A DNA stretch of 61,966 nt from NCBI GenBank assembly GCA_012964665.1, contig DTTO01000038.1:1-61966 (forward strand). The letters are read 5' to 3'. The notes below the pieces were generated by a model. The model was not told where the DNA came from and did not search any database. It saw nothing but the letters and a program-made list of their open reading frames with translations. The position numbers and the translations under genes were made by a program. The stretch comes from Fidelibacterota bacterium. Its GTDB lineage: Bacteria > Fidelibacterota > Marinisomatia > Marinisomatales > TCS55. Each line of letters opens with the position of its first letter. Position 1 is the stretch's first letter. This document shows positions 7,994-16,109 of this stretch, in pieces.

Positions 7994-8617
7994 TTAAGGT
8001 GATTGGATCATATGTTTCACATCTTCTAATATAGAAGTAAACTGCTTTGAATCTTCAAATATGTTGAATTGGTCCGTTTCAACTATTAAAACGGGGATTT
8101 CTTTAATATCCTTAATCCATCGATCATAAGCTATATTAAGTTGATGTAAATATTCCGGATCTATGGAACTTTCATAATCCCGGCCCCTAAAATGAATCCG
8201 TGTCTGCAGTATATCAGTCGACGCTTTCAAATAAATAATCAAATCAGGTTTTTTTAAATAATCCGTCATGATATTGAATAAATTGTGATAGTTTTTCCAG
8301 TCACGATCATCCATTCGACCCATCTCATGAAGATTGCGAGCAAAAATTTCTACATCTTCATAAATCGTACGATCTTGCACTACACCACCATTTAGGCTGG
8401 ACATTTTTTTTTGTGCTTTAAAACGGTGATGCAAAAAATAAATTTGTAGATTGAAACTCCAGCGTTTCATATCACCATAAAAATCACTAAGGTAAGGATT
8501 GTCCGCTACTGATTCATAGAATGGTGACCAACCAAAAGCTTCAGCCATTTTTTCTGTGAAAGTTGTTTTACCAACACCAATATTCCCTGCCAGACCCACA
8601 AAAGGGTTTTCATTCAT
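7994..8617 (-). CDS. Deoxynucleoside kinase (dAK/dCK-like)
   Basis: A 207-residue P-loop kinase of the deoxyadenosine/deoxyguanosine/deoxycytidine kinase family, which phosphorylates salvaged deoxynucleosides. Motifs are a Walker A GNIGVGKTT near the N-terminus, the DRTIYED substrate-site motif, and a lid segment with RGRDYESSID. The ATG at 8617 overlaps the galE stop as TAATG, typical translational coupling; a TTG at 8635 is the only longer alternative. It is the last gene of the dnaG-galE run. It complements the cdd-udk-tdk salvage genes near 25-28 kb. Confidence 0.9.
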   Translation of the reverse strand: MNENPFVGLAGNIGVGKTTFTEKMAEAFGWSPFYESVADNPYLSDFYGDMKRWSFNLQIYFLHHRFKAQKKMSSLNGGVVQDRTIYEDVEIFARNLHEMGRMDDRDWKNYHNLFNIMTDYLKKPDLIIYLKASTDILQTRIHFRGRDYESSIDPEYLHQLNIAYDRWIKDIKEIPVLIVETDQFNIFEDSKQFTSILEDVKHMIQSP

Positions 8618-9573
8618 TATTGATAAACTTTCCAAGTAGTCTCAAGCAATGTCTTCAAATCGGAATATTCCGCTTCCCAATTCAAGGATTCAAAAGCCTG
8701 GTTGGTACCTGCATAAAGTTCCGCCGGATCGCCGGGACGACGATCGACAATATCAAAGGGAATATCCTGCCCGGAAATTTCTTTGGCCAAGTTGATTACA
8801 TCAAATACAGAATGGCTTTCCCCAGTGGCAAGATTTACTGTGAGATTCGCGTTTTCATTTAAATATTCAATAGCTTTCACGTGGGCAGAGGCCAAGTCTG
8901 TAACATGGATATAATCCCGCACTCCGGTCCCATCAGCAGTATCAAAATCATCTCCAAATACTTCCATTTTTTCCCGTCTGTTTGAAGCAACCTCCATTGC
9001 AGTAGGAATTAAATTCTCCGGGTTATTTTCTAAGGATGTGATACGGCCCTGAGGATCATAACCTGCCGCATTAAAATACCGTAATGCGGCAAATCTCAAT
9101 CCTTTCAGTTCACCATACCATTTAAGAATTCTTTCAATCTCAAGTTTTGTGAAACCATAATAATTAATTGGTTCTAAAGGATGATTCTCATCCAATGGTA
9201 AATATTGAGGATAACCATAGACAGCGGCGGTAGATGAAAAAATAAATTTATTTACAGTATGGTTTACCATTGCATTGAGCAATGTAATTGTTCCGGTAAT
9301 ATTGTTATGTGAATATTTCTCTGGATATATCATGGATTCACCGGCAGCCTTAAAAGCGGCCAGATGCACCACAGCATCAACACCATTTAACCCTTTTGAA
9401 AGATCATCTTGATTAAGTGTGGAGCCCTGAATAAATAATGCTCTTTTATCCACAGCTTCGCGGTTACCTGTAGAAAGATCATCCAATACAACAACATTGT
9501 TTCCTTCCTCACACAAGGCCAATACAACATGGGAACCAATATAGCCTGCACCACCTGTAACTAACACTTTCAA
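8617..9573 (-). CDS. galE: UDP-glucose 4-epimerase
   Basis: A 318-residue extended SDR enzyme interconverting UDP-glucose and UDP-galactose. It shows the NAD motif TGGAGYIGSH (residues 6-15), DDLSTGN, the SSTAAVYG serine region, the catalytic YGFTK (Tyr-x-x-x-Lys), and RYFNAAGYDPQG. The segment GTGVRDYIHVTDLA is also diagnostic for GalE. It directly follows an exported protein gene (1-nt spacing at 9573/9574) and overlaps the downstream kinase by one base. It supplies UDP-galactose for polysaccharide or LPS. Confidence 0.95.
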   Translation of the reverse strand: MKVLVTGGAGYIGSHVVLALCEEGNNVVVLDDLSTGNREAVDKRALFIQGSTLNQDDLSKGLNGVDAVVHLAAFKAAGESMIYPEKYSHNNITGTITLLNAMVNHTVNKFIFSSTAAVYGYPQYLPLDENHPLEPINYYGFTKLEIERILKWYGELKGLRFAALRYFNAAGYDPQGRITSLENNPENLIPTAMEVASNRREKMEVFGDDFDTADGTGVRDYIHVTDLASAHVKAIEYLNENANLTVNLATGESHSVFDVINLAKEISGQDIPFDIVDRRPGDPAELYAGTNQAFESLNWEAEYSDLKTLLETTWKVYQ

Positions 9574-10455
9574 TTATTGCTGTTCTTTCCTGGGAATAAT
9601 GCGACGCTCAATCACTTCTCCTTTACTATTGATTTGCGAAATAATTTTTTCAGCCTCCTTAGGATATTCATAAGCGATGGCATTTTTCATAATACCATTT
9701 TCATTATAATACGTGATTCGGACGGGTTTTTTATTCTCCCCAAATCGTACAGTATGACTTCCCACCAAGACTGAATCTGCACGGTAATATTTTGAACGCA
9801 GCGTATTTTCCCCATAGCTAAATTCATAATAATAGTAGGTGTTTTCAAATTGATCCAATACGCTCACACCTTTGGTTGTGCCCTGACTGTTCATATGATA
9901 CCGGGCTATCCATCCAGGACGAATGGTACTTAAATCCGGAGCAAATAATTCATCATTCAATTCTGATAAATTCCGATTGGAATAAAACTCAACATCATAT
10001 TCTGTCGATTTACCTTCATCATCCCAATGCATATGATAAGTCCACAAATTTTTCCCGTACTGGTTAAAATAATCCACATCCCGAACTAATCCTTTTTCAT
10101 CCAAAATTGCGCGGTAGTGGGGCTTGCGTGCCGCTTCTTTCCTAGTAATCCCATCGATTAATTCCTGTTTTTTTGGATTCCATTTCAGATAGAATAATTT
10201 CAATTTTCCAGGTGACTTTGCTTTTTTTCTTCGGCCTTTGTCCCAATTGGCAGGAATAAATTCTACACTTTTTAATTCTCCTGATGGATAATAAACAGCG
10301 CGAAAATGAGCTTCACTTCTTTTAACCGATTCTTTAGATTTTCCAGTGAGAACATTGGTACGCATCAAATCGGTTGAAAATAATTTCACCGTTGAATCCG
10401 TCTGACTATACCCTATACTAATGAACAAAAATAACATTGTAAAGCAGCAACGCAT
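9574..10455 (-). CDS. Exported protein of unknown function, tyrosine-rich repeats
   Basis: I do not recognise a family with confidence. The 293-residue product has a cleavable-looking signal peptide (residues 1-17, MRCCFTMLFLFISIGYSQ) and then repeated short units of the type F/Y-x-x-x-G-x-x-x-x-x-x-Y, for example YYPSGELKSVEF, LDEKGLVRDVDY and YYNENGIMKNAIAY. These resemble the 'antitoxin component YwqK'/MORN-like strands seen in many FCB exported proteins. It is rich in aromatic and charged residues and has no membrane segment after the signal. It sits between the PEGA-domain gene (end to end) and galE in the dnaG run, so it is likely cotranscribed. Confidence 0.75.
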   Translation of the reverse strand: MRCCFTMLFLFISIGYSQTDSTVKLFSTDLMRTNVLTGKSKESVKRSEAHFRAVYYPSGELKSVEFIPANWDKGRRKKAKSPGKLKLFYLKWNPKKQELIDGITRKEAARKPHYRAILDEKGLVRDVDYFNQYGKNLWTYHMHWDDEGKSTEYDVEFYSNRNLSELNDELFAPDLSTIRPGWIARYHMNSQGTTKGVSVLDQFENTYYYYEFSYGENTLRSKYYRADSVLVGSHTVRFGENKKPVRITYYNENGIMKNAIAYEYPKEAEKIISQINSKGEVIERRIIPRKEQQ

Positions 10456-10908
10456 TTACATCAATCCCCATGTGATTAAACTAAAAACAATAAAAACCAT
10501 ACCTAGTCCAACCCAGCGGCTACTGGAAAGTTTGCGTTCATATTCCATAGCTTCCGCCTCAATTGTGCGGTAGCTTAAAACAACCCGGACTGTTTTTCCT
10601 TCATCAACCAAAACATCCTGTCGAGCTAGTTTAATCATATCACGCATTTTTCTATTTTCAGATATAGCGCGAATATTTACTGTCATTTCAGGCGGAAAAT
10701 AACTCACCTGATGCCATCCCGGTGCAACTTGAACAGGATCTTCCACAGGTGAAGCACCAACTTGAAGGCCGTCTACAAATATGGGGATGCCCTCTGTATC
10801 ACAATAAATCTGAATCGCCGTAATAGGATTTGGTTTTTCTTCCCAGTCAATTTGTTCCTGAGCGGACAACATGGATAAAACAACAAAAAAGTACAGAGAC
10901 CTAAGCAT
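10456..10908 (-). CDS. Membrane-anchored PEGA-domain-like protein
   Basis: A 150-residue protein with an N-terminal signal peptide (MLRSLYFFVVLSMLSAQ), a central beta-rich segment resembling a PEGA domain (about 30-75: IQIYCDTEGIPIFVDG, then PVQVAPGWHQVSYFP), and a C-terminal membrane helix (about 131-149, WVGLGMVFIVFSLITWGL). PEGA domains occur in surface and cell-wall-associated proteins of many phyla. The start overlaps the dnaG stop by 8 nt, and the exported protein at 9574-10455 follows immediately. The two may form an envelope pair; this is inference from position only. Confidence 0.75.
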   Translation of the reverse strand: MLRSLYFFVVLSMLSAQEQIDWEEKPNPITAIQIYCDTEGIPIFVDGLQVGASPVEDPVQVAPGWHQVSYFPPEMTVNIRAISENRKMRDMIKLARQDVLVDEGKTVRVVLSYRTIEAEAMEYERKLSSSRWVGLGMVFIVFSLITWGLM

Positions 10909-12646
10909 TGATTTCCTTTTGCAATTGCACCACTTCCATCATCAATTCTTTTGCGTCTTGTCCCGCTGCTTCCATTTCACGTATCTTGAATCTGATCTCA
11001 CGTATTTTTTCTTTCGAAGATAATTTAGAAATTGTCTGTAAACACTCTTCCGCCATTTGTATCGGTTCTGTAGTATTATCTTCTTCCATCAAAATGCGGC
11101 TGATAATCTCGCGATCTTCAGCAACATCAAAATAAGCTAATATTTCTGCTGGGTTTACTTCAGATTTTTCAACTAACAACTGAGCCAGTTTTTTGAGTTG
11201 TTCATTTTCTAGCTGATTAATATCCAATTTTTCTTTTATTAAGCTTTTAGCTTCGATATTATCACCTGCTAATACGCTAATTATTCCTAATTCTGCTTTT
11301 GCGTTTATTGTGGTGAATAACTGTGGTCTCGAGCTCGATTTTGTAGTTTTAGGTTGATACCGTTTTTTCTTTATTTGTTGAGAGAACATATGGACCATTT
11401 GATTTTCTTCCACCCCTGCGGATTGGGCTAGTGTTTTAATCAAATCTTGTCGAACAATTGGATCTGATATACCAGCTGCTTCTTCTAAAATTTCTTTTAC
11501 CAAATTTGATTTTTCTGAAGAAGACATATCTTTAAAATCGGTTGACTGCAGGTGGAATTGTAGGAGTTCTGAGGCTTTTTCAATACCATTTGTTTTAAAT
11601 CCTTCCGCACCATCCCGGTTGACCCAGTCATCTGGGTCGAGGCCATCAGGAATTTTGATTACATGGGATTCTACACCACCCTTTAACAGTGCATATCCTG
11701 CTTTAAGGGCGGCATTGATGCCAGCTGAATCACCATCATAGGCCAGATAAACTTTGCTGGTGAAACGCCGAATTTGCTGTACATGGCGATCGGTAAAAGC
11801 TGTACCAGAAACCGCTACCACATTTTTTATCCCCGCTTGAAAAAGTTGGATTAAGTCGGTATAGCCTTCTACTAAAATAGTAAAGCCTTTTTGGCGTATG
11901 GCTTCACGTGTAATATTTAACCCATAAAATATTTCACTTTTTCTATACAGTGGTGTTTCCGGGGAATTCATATATTTCGCTGGATCATCTGTACCAAATA
12001 CACGACCGGCAAAAGCAATAATTTTCCCTGATGAATTTGAAATTGGGAACATAATTCTGGATCGGAATCGATCAAAAAATTCATCATTTGAAAACCCAAA
12101 TAATCCGGATTTTTCCAATACTTCTCGATTATAATTTTTTGATTTTATCACATTTAAAAGATATTTTGAATTTTCCGGCGCAAAACCAACTTTGAATAAT
12201 TTTAAAGATTCTTCACTAAGTCCTCGTTCTAATAAATATTTTTTTGCTTCAACACCACGGTCTCCAAATAGTGTAGATTGATATAATGCTGCAGCAACTT
12301 GGTGAATTTCATATAAACTGGCGAAGAATTCTTTCGAATCATCACTGCCGGTAAACTCTACTGGTATCCCTAGCTGGTTACCCAATTGCTGAAGTGCTTC
12401 CACGAAATTGATTTTTTCATATTCCATGATAAAATTGATCGCATTTCCACCGTTTCCGCATCCAAAACAATGATAAATCCCTTTATCTGGTGCTACACTG
12501 AATGAAGGTGTTTTTTCATTATGGAAGGGACACAGTCCAAAAAAATTACGTCCACGCTTTTTCAAATCAACATGATGAGAAACCACATCGAAAATATCAG
12601 CGGTTTCACGAATACGATCAATTGTTTCCTGAGGAATTCTAGCCAC
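10901..12646 (-). CDS. dnaG: DNA primase
   Basis: A 581-residue bacterial primase that makes RNA primers at the fork. It has a CHC2 zinc ribbon with Cys39, His42, Cys60 and Cys63, then the catalytic core with RNA-polymerase-like basic motif (SRIMFPI), and a TOPRIM fold with the acidic residue in ILVEGYTD (Glu260) and YDGDSAG near 303-309. A C-terminal region (about 430-581) corresponds to the DnaB-interacting helical domain. The gene overlaps cvpA upstream and the PEGA protein downstream by 8 nt each. The usual rpoD neighbour is missing, but yqeY lies two genes upstream as in many macromolecular-synthesis operons. Confidence 0.96.
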   Translation of the reverse strand: MARIPQETIDRIRETADIFDVVSHHVDLKKRGRNFFGLCPFHNEKTPSFSVAPDKGIYHCFGCGNGGNAINFIMEYEKINFVEALQQLGNQLGIPVEFTGSDDSKEFFASLYEIHQVAAALYQSTLFGDRGVEAKKYLLERGLSEESLKLFKVGFAPENSKYLLNVIKSKNYNREVLEKSGLFGFSNDEFFDRFRSRIMFPISNSSGKIIAFAGRVFGTDDPAKYMNSPETPLYRKSEIFYGLNITREAIRQKGFTILVEGYTDLIQLFQAGIKNVVAVSGTAFTDRHVQQIRRFTSKVYLAYDGDSAGINAALKAGYALLKGGVESHVIKIPDGLDPDDWVNRDGAEGFKTNGIEKASELLQFHLQSTDFKDMSSSEKSNLVKEILEEAAGISDPIVRQDLIKTLAQSAGVEENQMVHMFSQQIKKKRYQPKTTKSSSRPQLFTTINAKAELGIISVLAGDNIEAKSLIKEKLDINQLENEQLKKLAQLLVEKSEVNPAEILAYFDVAEDREIISRILMEEDNTTEPIQMAEECLQTISKLSSKEKIREIRFKIREMEAAGQDAKELMMEVVQLQKEINA

Positions 12647-13184
12647 GATTCTCTTCCATCATATTTAAAAATTCTCGAATTGTTTTTTCACCTAAATCCA
12701 CCGGGTCATCCCAATCAAACGTAGTGATAATGGATTTCCGTGCATATATCAACTTCTGTGCTAAATTGGATTCTTTTATTATAATATCAGCGTTATCACG
12801 ATTGGGCAGTAATTCAATCATCCAAAAAAATATCATGATGACTAAAAGACCTTTCGCAAGTCCAAAAGAGGTCCCCATCACCCGGTTTGCTAGTTTTGTG
12901 CTTTTTGATAAGAATAAAAAATGGATCAATTTTGTAATCATCCGTGCAAAAAGCAGAATCACTGAAAAAATAATGATAAAACTCAAAACAAACAGCACCC
13001 ATACGTCAATCGGAACCCATGGCATCAAGAAAGATCCAAGAGCAATATAAAGCTGCAAAGCAAAAATAGTGGCAAAGACGAGTCCAATCAAACGGCCCAT
13101 TTCTTCCACCAATCCCCGGCGGAACCCAACTAATCCCATTGCTACAATGAAAAAAACTGCCAAAACATCCAAAAATTGAATCAT
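12639..13184 (-). CDS. cvpA: CvpA family inner-membrane protein
   Basis: A 181-residue CvpA-like protein with four hydrophobic helices (about 5-20, 27-50, 60-85 and 103-125). The characteristic short start FLDVLAVFFIVAMGLVGFRRG, with a basic FRRG turn, is visible. CvpA is needed for colicin V export and envelope homeostasis in enterobacteria; its biochemical role elsewhere is unclear. It overlaps dnaG by 8 nt and lies 60 nt after yqeY on the same strand, so it is part of the same run. Confidence 0.88.
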   Translation of the reverse strand: MIQFLDVLAVFFIVAMGLVGFRRGLVEEMGRLIGLVFATIFALQLYIALGSFLMPWVPIDVWVLFVLSFIIIFSVILLFARMITKLIHFLFLSKSTKLANRVMGTSFGLAKGLLVIMIFFWMIELLPNRDNADIIIKESNLAQKLIYARKSIITTFDWDDPVDLGEKTIREFLNMMEENRG

Positions 13185-13244
13185 ATATTATTATTTTATC
13201 GTTTTTATTTTCACTGGGCATCCTTACCGAATAGCTTAAAGGAT

Positions 13245-13688
13245 CTATCCTAATATTTCCCGAACAAATTGTTGAGCGGTTTTACCATCAATTAATCCTT
13301 TTCCTCGTTCCATTACCTGCGGCATGACTTTACCCAAATCTGCCATGGATACTGCCCCAACTTCATCAATCACTGTCTGTACAATATTCCTGATTTCATC
13401 TTCAGATATCATCTGAGGTAAATAGCTGTTTAGAATATCAATTTCTCCATTTTCGGAAGCAGCCAATTCTGGTCTGCCGCCTTTTTCAAACAATTCAACA
13501 GATTCTTTTCTTTGTTTTACTAGAGTTTGCAATACCTTGATTGCTTCCGCTTCTGAAAGATCATCGCGTTTTTCAATGCGTTTGTCTTTTAGTTTTGCCA
13601 GTGTAGTGCGCAATGTGTTGGACTTTTCTTTTTCCCCTGCTTTCATCGCAACATACATATCATTCTGTATTCGTTCAAATAAGCTCAT
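13245..13688 (-). CDS. GatB/YqeY domain protein
   Basis: A 147-residue YqeY-type protein, homologous to the tRNA-binding tail of the GatB/GatE amidotransferase subunits. Segments such as LRTTLAKLKDKRIEKRDDLSE, KQRKESVELFEKGGR and SYLPQMISEDEI are typical. Its exact function is unknown. I use the ATG at 13688, 4 nt after the methyltransferase stop, because MSLFERIQNDM matches the family start; an upstream TTG at 13706 is the alternative. Its proximity to dnaG is a frequent bacterial arrangement. Confidence 0.9.
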   Translation of the reverse strand: MSLFERIQNDMYVAMKAGEKEKSNTLRTTLAKLKDKRIEKRDDLSEAEAIKVLQTLVKQRKESVELFEKGGRPELAASENGEIDILNSYLPQMISEDEIRNIVQTVIDEVGAVSMADLGKVMPQVMERGKGLIDGKTAQQFVREILG

Positions 13689-13692
13689 TTTA

Positions 13693-14529
13693 CTATTCGT
13701 TATCAATTCGTTTCATGGCCATTAACAATCGATCTTGATCCGATTCAAAACCAATGAATCGGCGTCCCATATTTTTCGCAATAACACCCACACCGCCACT
13801 GCGGGTGAAAGGATCTACCACCCAATTCAATTTGAAACTGGAAGCGGTTAAAATTCGGCGAATTAATTGCTCTGGTTTATCGCCTTCCATCTTGACAGTT
13901 GCACCAACTTGGATATCCATAATATCACTCCATAAATTTGTCACACCCATTTCAATGATACCGTCCGGTTTCATGCTATTTTCCCGATCAGTAACTGCCT
14001 CTTGATTAAACATAAATTTGCTTGATTTAGTGGCATACCAAATATCTGAAATTCGATTGATCCAGGTCATTGGTTTTGGCTGATCCTTCGATGTTGAATT
14101 ACGCCAAGTTATTCTGGTTTGAACATGAAAATCTGTGCTGAGAAGGGAGTGATACATACCAGAATATCGCCAGCCTGCAATCAAGTAGATCGCTCCAGTC
14201 GGTTTTAGAATACGAGCACTCTCTTTTAGCCAATTTTCATTCCATCCATAATATTCCTGGATCGTCATGGGGTTACCACGCTTATCGGTACTACGCCATG
14301 GAGATTCAGGCGGATCAGCAATAATTAAATCAATGGTACTATCCGGAATTTTTTTTATCCCGTCCAAACCCAGTCCCAGAAATACGCCTTCCTGCATTTT
14401 TTCCGGTGTCATAGAAATATCTGCAACTTTGTGGACAGCGGGCAAATATTTATTCAGATCATTGACCGATAAGCCACGTACTGCTTCGAGCGGATTGGTG
14501 AATAATGGTTCGTTCTTCTCAATAGACAT
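13693..14529 (-). CDS. Solo beta-class DNA methyltransferase (N4-cytosine or N6-adenine), atypical motif IV
   Basis: A 278-residue amino-methyltransferase with motif order IV, then target region, then I, as in beta-class enzymes such as CcrM or RsrI. Catalytic motif IV is ADPPE (71-75) instead of the usual DPPY/F/W. The SAM motif is DPFTRSGG (239-246) rather than DPFxGSGT, followed by KNMGRRFIGFESD. Both departures could change activity. No restriction endonuclease or specificity subunit lies nearby. It is the first gene of the yqeY-cvpA-dnaG run, divergent from the ArsC-like gene. Methylation of chromosomal sites for regulation or repair is possible; loss of activity is the alternative. Confidence 0.85.
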   Translation of the reverse strand: MSIEKNEPLFTNPLEAVRGLSVNDLNKYLPAVHKVADISMTPEKMQEGVFLGLGLDGIKKIPDSTIDLIIADPPESPWRSTDKRGNPMTIQEYYGWNENWLKESARILKPTGAIYLIAGWRYSGMYHSLLSTDFHVQTRITWRNSTSKDQPKPMTWINRISDIWYATKSSKFMFNQEAVTDRENSMKPDGIIEMGVTNLWSDIMDIQVGATVKMEGDKPEQLIRRILTASSFKLNWVVDPFTRSGGVGVIAKNMGRRFIGFESDQDRLLMAMKRIDNE

Positions 14530-14603
14530 AGGGGAAAATTTAGGATGGAGAGATACAAGAAAACATGAATTCCATCGAATATTTTATTGACCTAGATTTA
14601 TTA

Positions 14604-15041
14604 ATGCCAAGAAAGAAAAAAGTGCTATTTATATGCACGGGCAATGCATGCCGTTCACAGATTGCCCATGGATTACTCAGCGATATGGCAGGTGATCAAT
14701 TCGAGGTATACAGTGCAGGAACACACCCCAGCCAAGTCCATCTTATAAGCATCGCTGTTATGGAAGAAATTGGAGTTGATATTTCCCATCACTCTTCTGA
14801 TTCTGTCGATTCTTACTTGCATAGCGGTATCGATATTGCAATTACTGTATGTGATAATGCAGATCAGGCTTGTCCTACTTTCCCTGAAAATGTTAAACGT
14901 ATTCATTGGAGCATTGATGATCCATTCCGCGGGTGGAATTTTGATCCTAATCAATTGGATGCATTTCGAGAAACAAGGAAAAAAATCAAAAAACATATTA
15001 AATCGTTTTTAGAAATGGAAAAGAAGAAAAATCTTGATTAG
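14604..15041 (+). CDS. Arsenate reductase/low-molecular-weight phosphatase-like protein
   Basis: A 145-residue LMW-phosphatase fold protein of the thioredoxin-coupled ArsC group, which reduces arsenate to arsenite. The phosphate loop is CTGNACRSQ (nucleophile Cys11, Arg17). The two further redox cysteines sit in VCDNADQACPTFP, and the general acid Asp is in DDPF. The ATG at 14604 gives the usual short N-terminus; an ATG at 14565 would add 13 atypical residues. No arsR, acr3 or arsB gene is nearby, so a role in arsenate resistance is inferred from the protein only; a tyrosine phosphatase role is the alternative. Confidence 0.85.
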   Translation: MPRKKKVLFICTGNACRSQIAHGLLSDMAGDQFEVYSAGTHPSQVHLISIAVMEEIGVDISHHSSDSVDSYLHSGIDIAITVCDNADQACPTFPENVKRIHWSIDDPFRGWNFDPNQLDAFRETRKKIKKHIKSFLEMEKKKNLD

Positions 15042-15135
15042 CTGTAGTTTGATCTCCTAAAAAAAGAGATACTAAATAAAAGAAAAAAACTTAAACTTGA
15101 TCCATTTCCCTATCTTTTTAACTAAAGTAGGAAAA

Positions 15136-16014
15136 TCACCTGGTTTCTGCAATTTTTAATAAATATTGACCATATTGGTTATTGGCTAGTTCATTACCCA
15201 ACAATTGCAGTTGATCTTTATCAATATATTTCATCCTAAAAGCAATTTCTTCAATACAAGATATTTTCATCCCTTGACGTTTTTCTAATGTTTGAACAAA
15301 TTGGGAAGCTTCCAATAGAGAATCATGAGTACCTGTATCCAGCCAGGCATATCCACGTCCCATTTGTTCTACCTGCAAACGATCCTGATTGAGATAATAT
15401 TGATTCACATCTGTGATTTCTAATTCTCCCCTTGGGGATGGTTTTTGATTTTTAGCTACTTTAATTACATCATTCGGATAAAAGTACAATCCGGATATGG
15501 CATAATTACTTTTGGGGTTTACTGGTTTTTCTTCGATTGATATCGCATTACCATTCTGGTCAAACTCTAAGACACCATACTGTTCAGGATTATTCACATA
15601 ATAACCAAAAACAATTGCATCTTTTGAAGATTGAACTACTTTAACGCTTTTCTGTAAACGCTCCGGAAGATGTCCTCCATAAAAAATATTATCCCCAAGA
15701 ATGAGAGATATATCATCATCTCCAATAAATTCTTCTCCTAAAATAAATGCCTGAGCCAATCCATCCGGCGAGGGCTGTACTCTATAGGAAAATGATAAAC
15801 CTAAGTGAGATCCATCACCCAAAAGTGATTCATATTTTGGTGTATCCTCCGGAGTAGAAATAACTAGAATATCCTTAATCCCTGCCAACATCAGCGTTGA
15901 TAGTGGATAATAAACCATTGGTTTATCATAAATTGGCATCAGCTGTTTGCTGGCCACTTTTGTTACGGGGTAAAGCCGTGTTCCGCTACCCCCAGCTAGG
16001 ATTATTCCTTTCAT
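15136..16014 (-). CDS. rfbA: Glucose-1-phosphate thymidylyltransferase
   Basis: A 292-residue nucleotidyltransferase that makes dTDP-glucose from dTTP and glucose 1-phosphate, the first step to dTDP-rhamnose. Key motifs are [11 protein letters not shown] (8-18), [25 protein letters not shown], and [17 protein letters not shown] near the C-terminus. The length is standard. It stands alone here: rfbB, rfbC and rfbD are not in the window, though the truncated epimerase at the left edge and galE are also sugar-nucleotide genes. It is convergent with the ArsC-like gene, with no strong terminator between them. Confidence 0.95.
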   Translation of the reverse strand: MKGIILAGGSGTRLYPVTKVASKQLMPIYDKPMVYYPLSTLMLAGIKDILVISTPEDTPKYESLLGDGSHLGLSFSYRVQPSPDGLAQAFILGEEFIGDDDISLILGDNIFYGGHLPERLQKSVKVVQSSKDAIVFGYYVNNPEQYGVLEFDQNGNAISIEEKPVNPKSNYAISGLYFYPNDVIKVAKNQKPSPRGELEITDVNQYYLNQDRLQVEQMGRGYAWLDTGTHDSLLEASQFVQTLEKRQGMKISCIEEIAFRMKYIDKDQLQLLGNELANNQYGQYLLKIAETR

Positions 16015-16109
16015 AATGTCTTCAATTGATGATAGAACTGTTTTTAATTATTGGTGATTGTAGTTTGAAGTTAAGCAAATGTTCCTTTTTCCTGAGAAAT
16101 AAAGTTTAT

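Noticed and set aside
15055-15075. ATCTC/GAGAT hairpin after the ArsC-like gene, as a terminator
   Set aside because: It has a five-base stem with a large A-rich loop and no following T-run.
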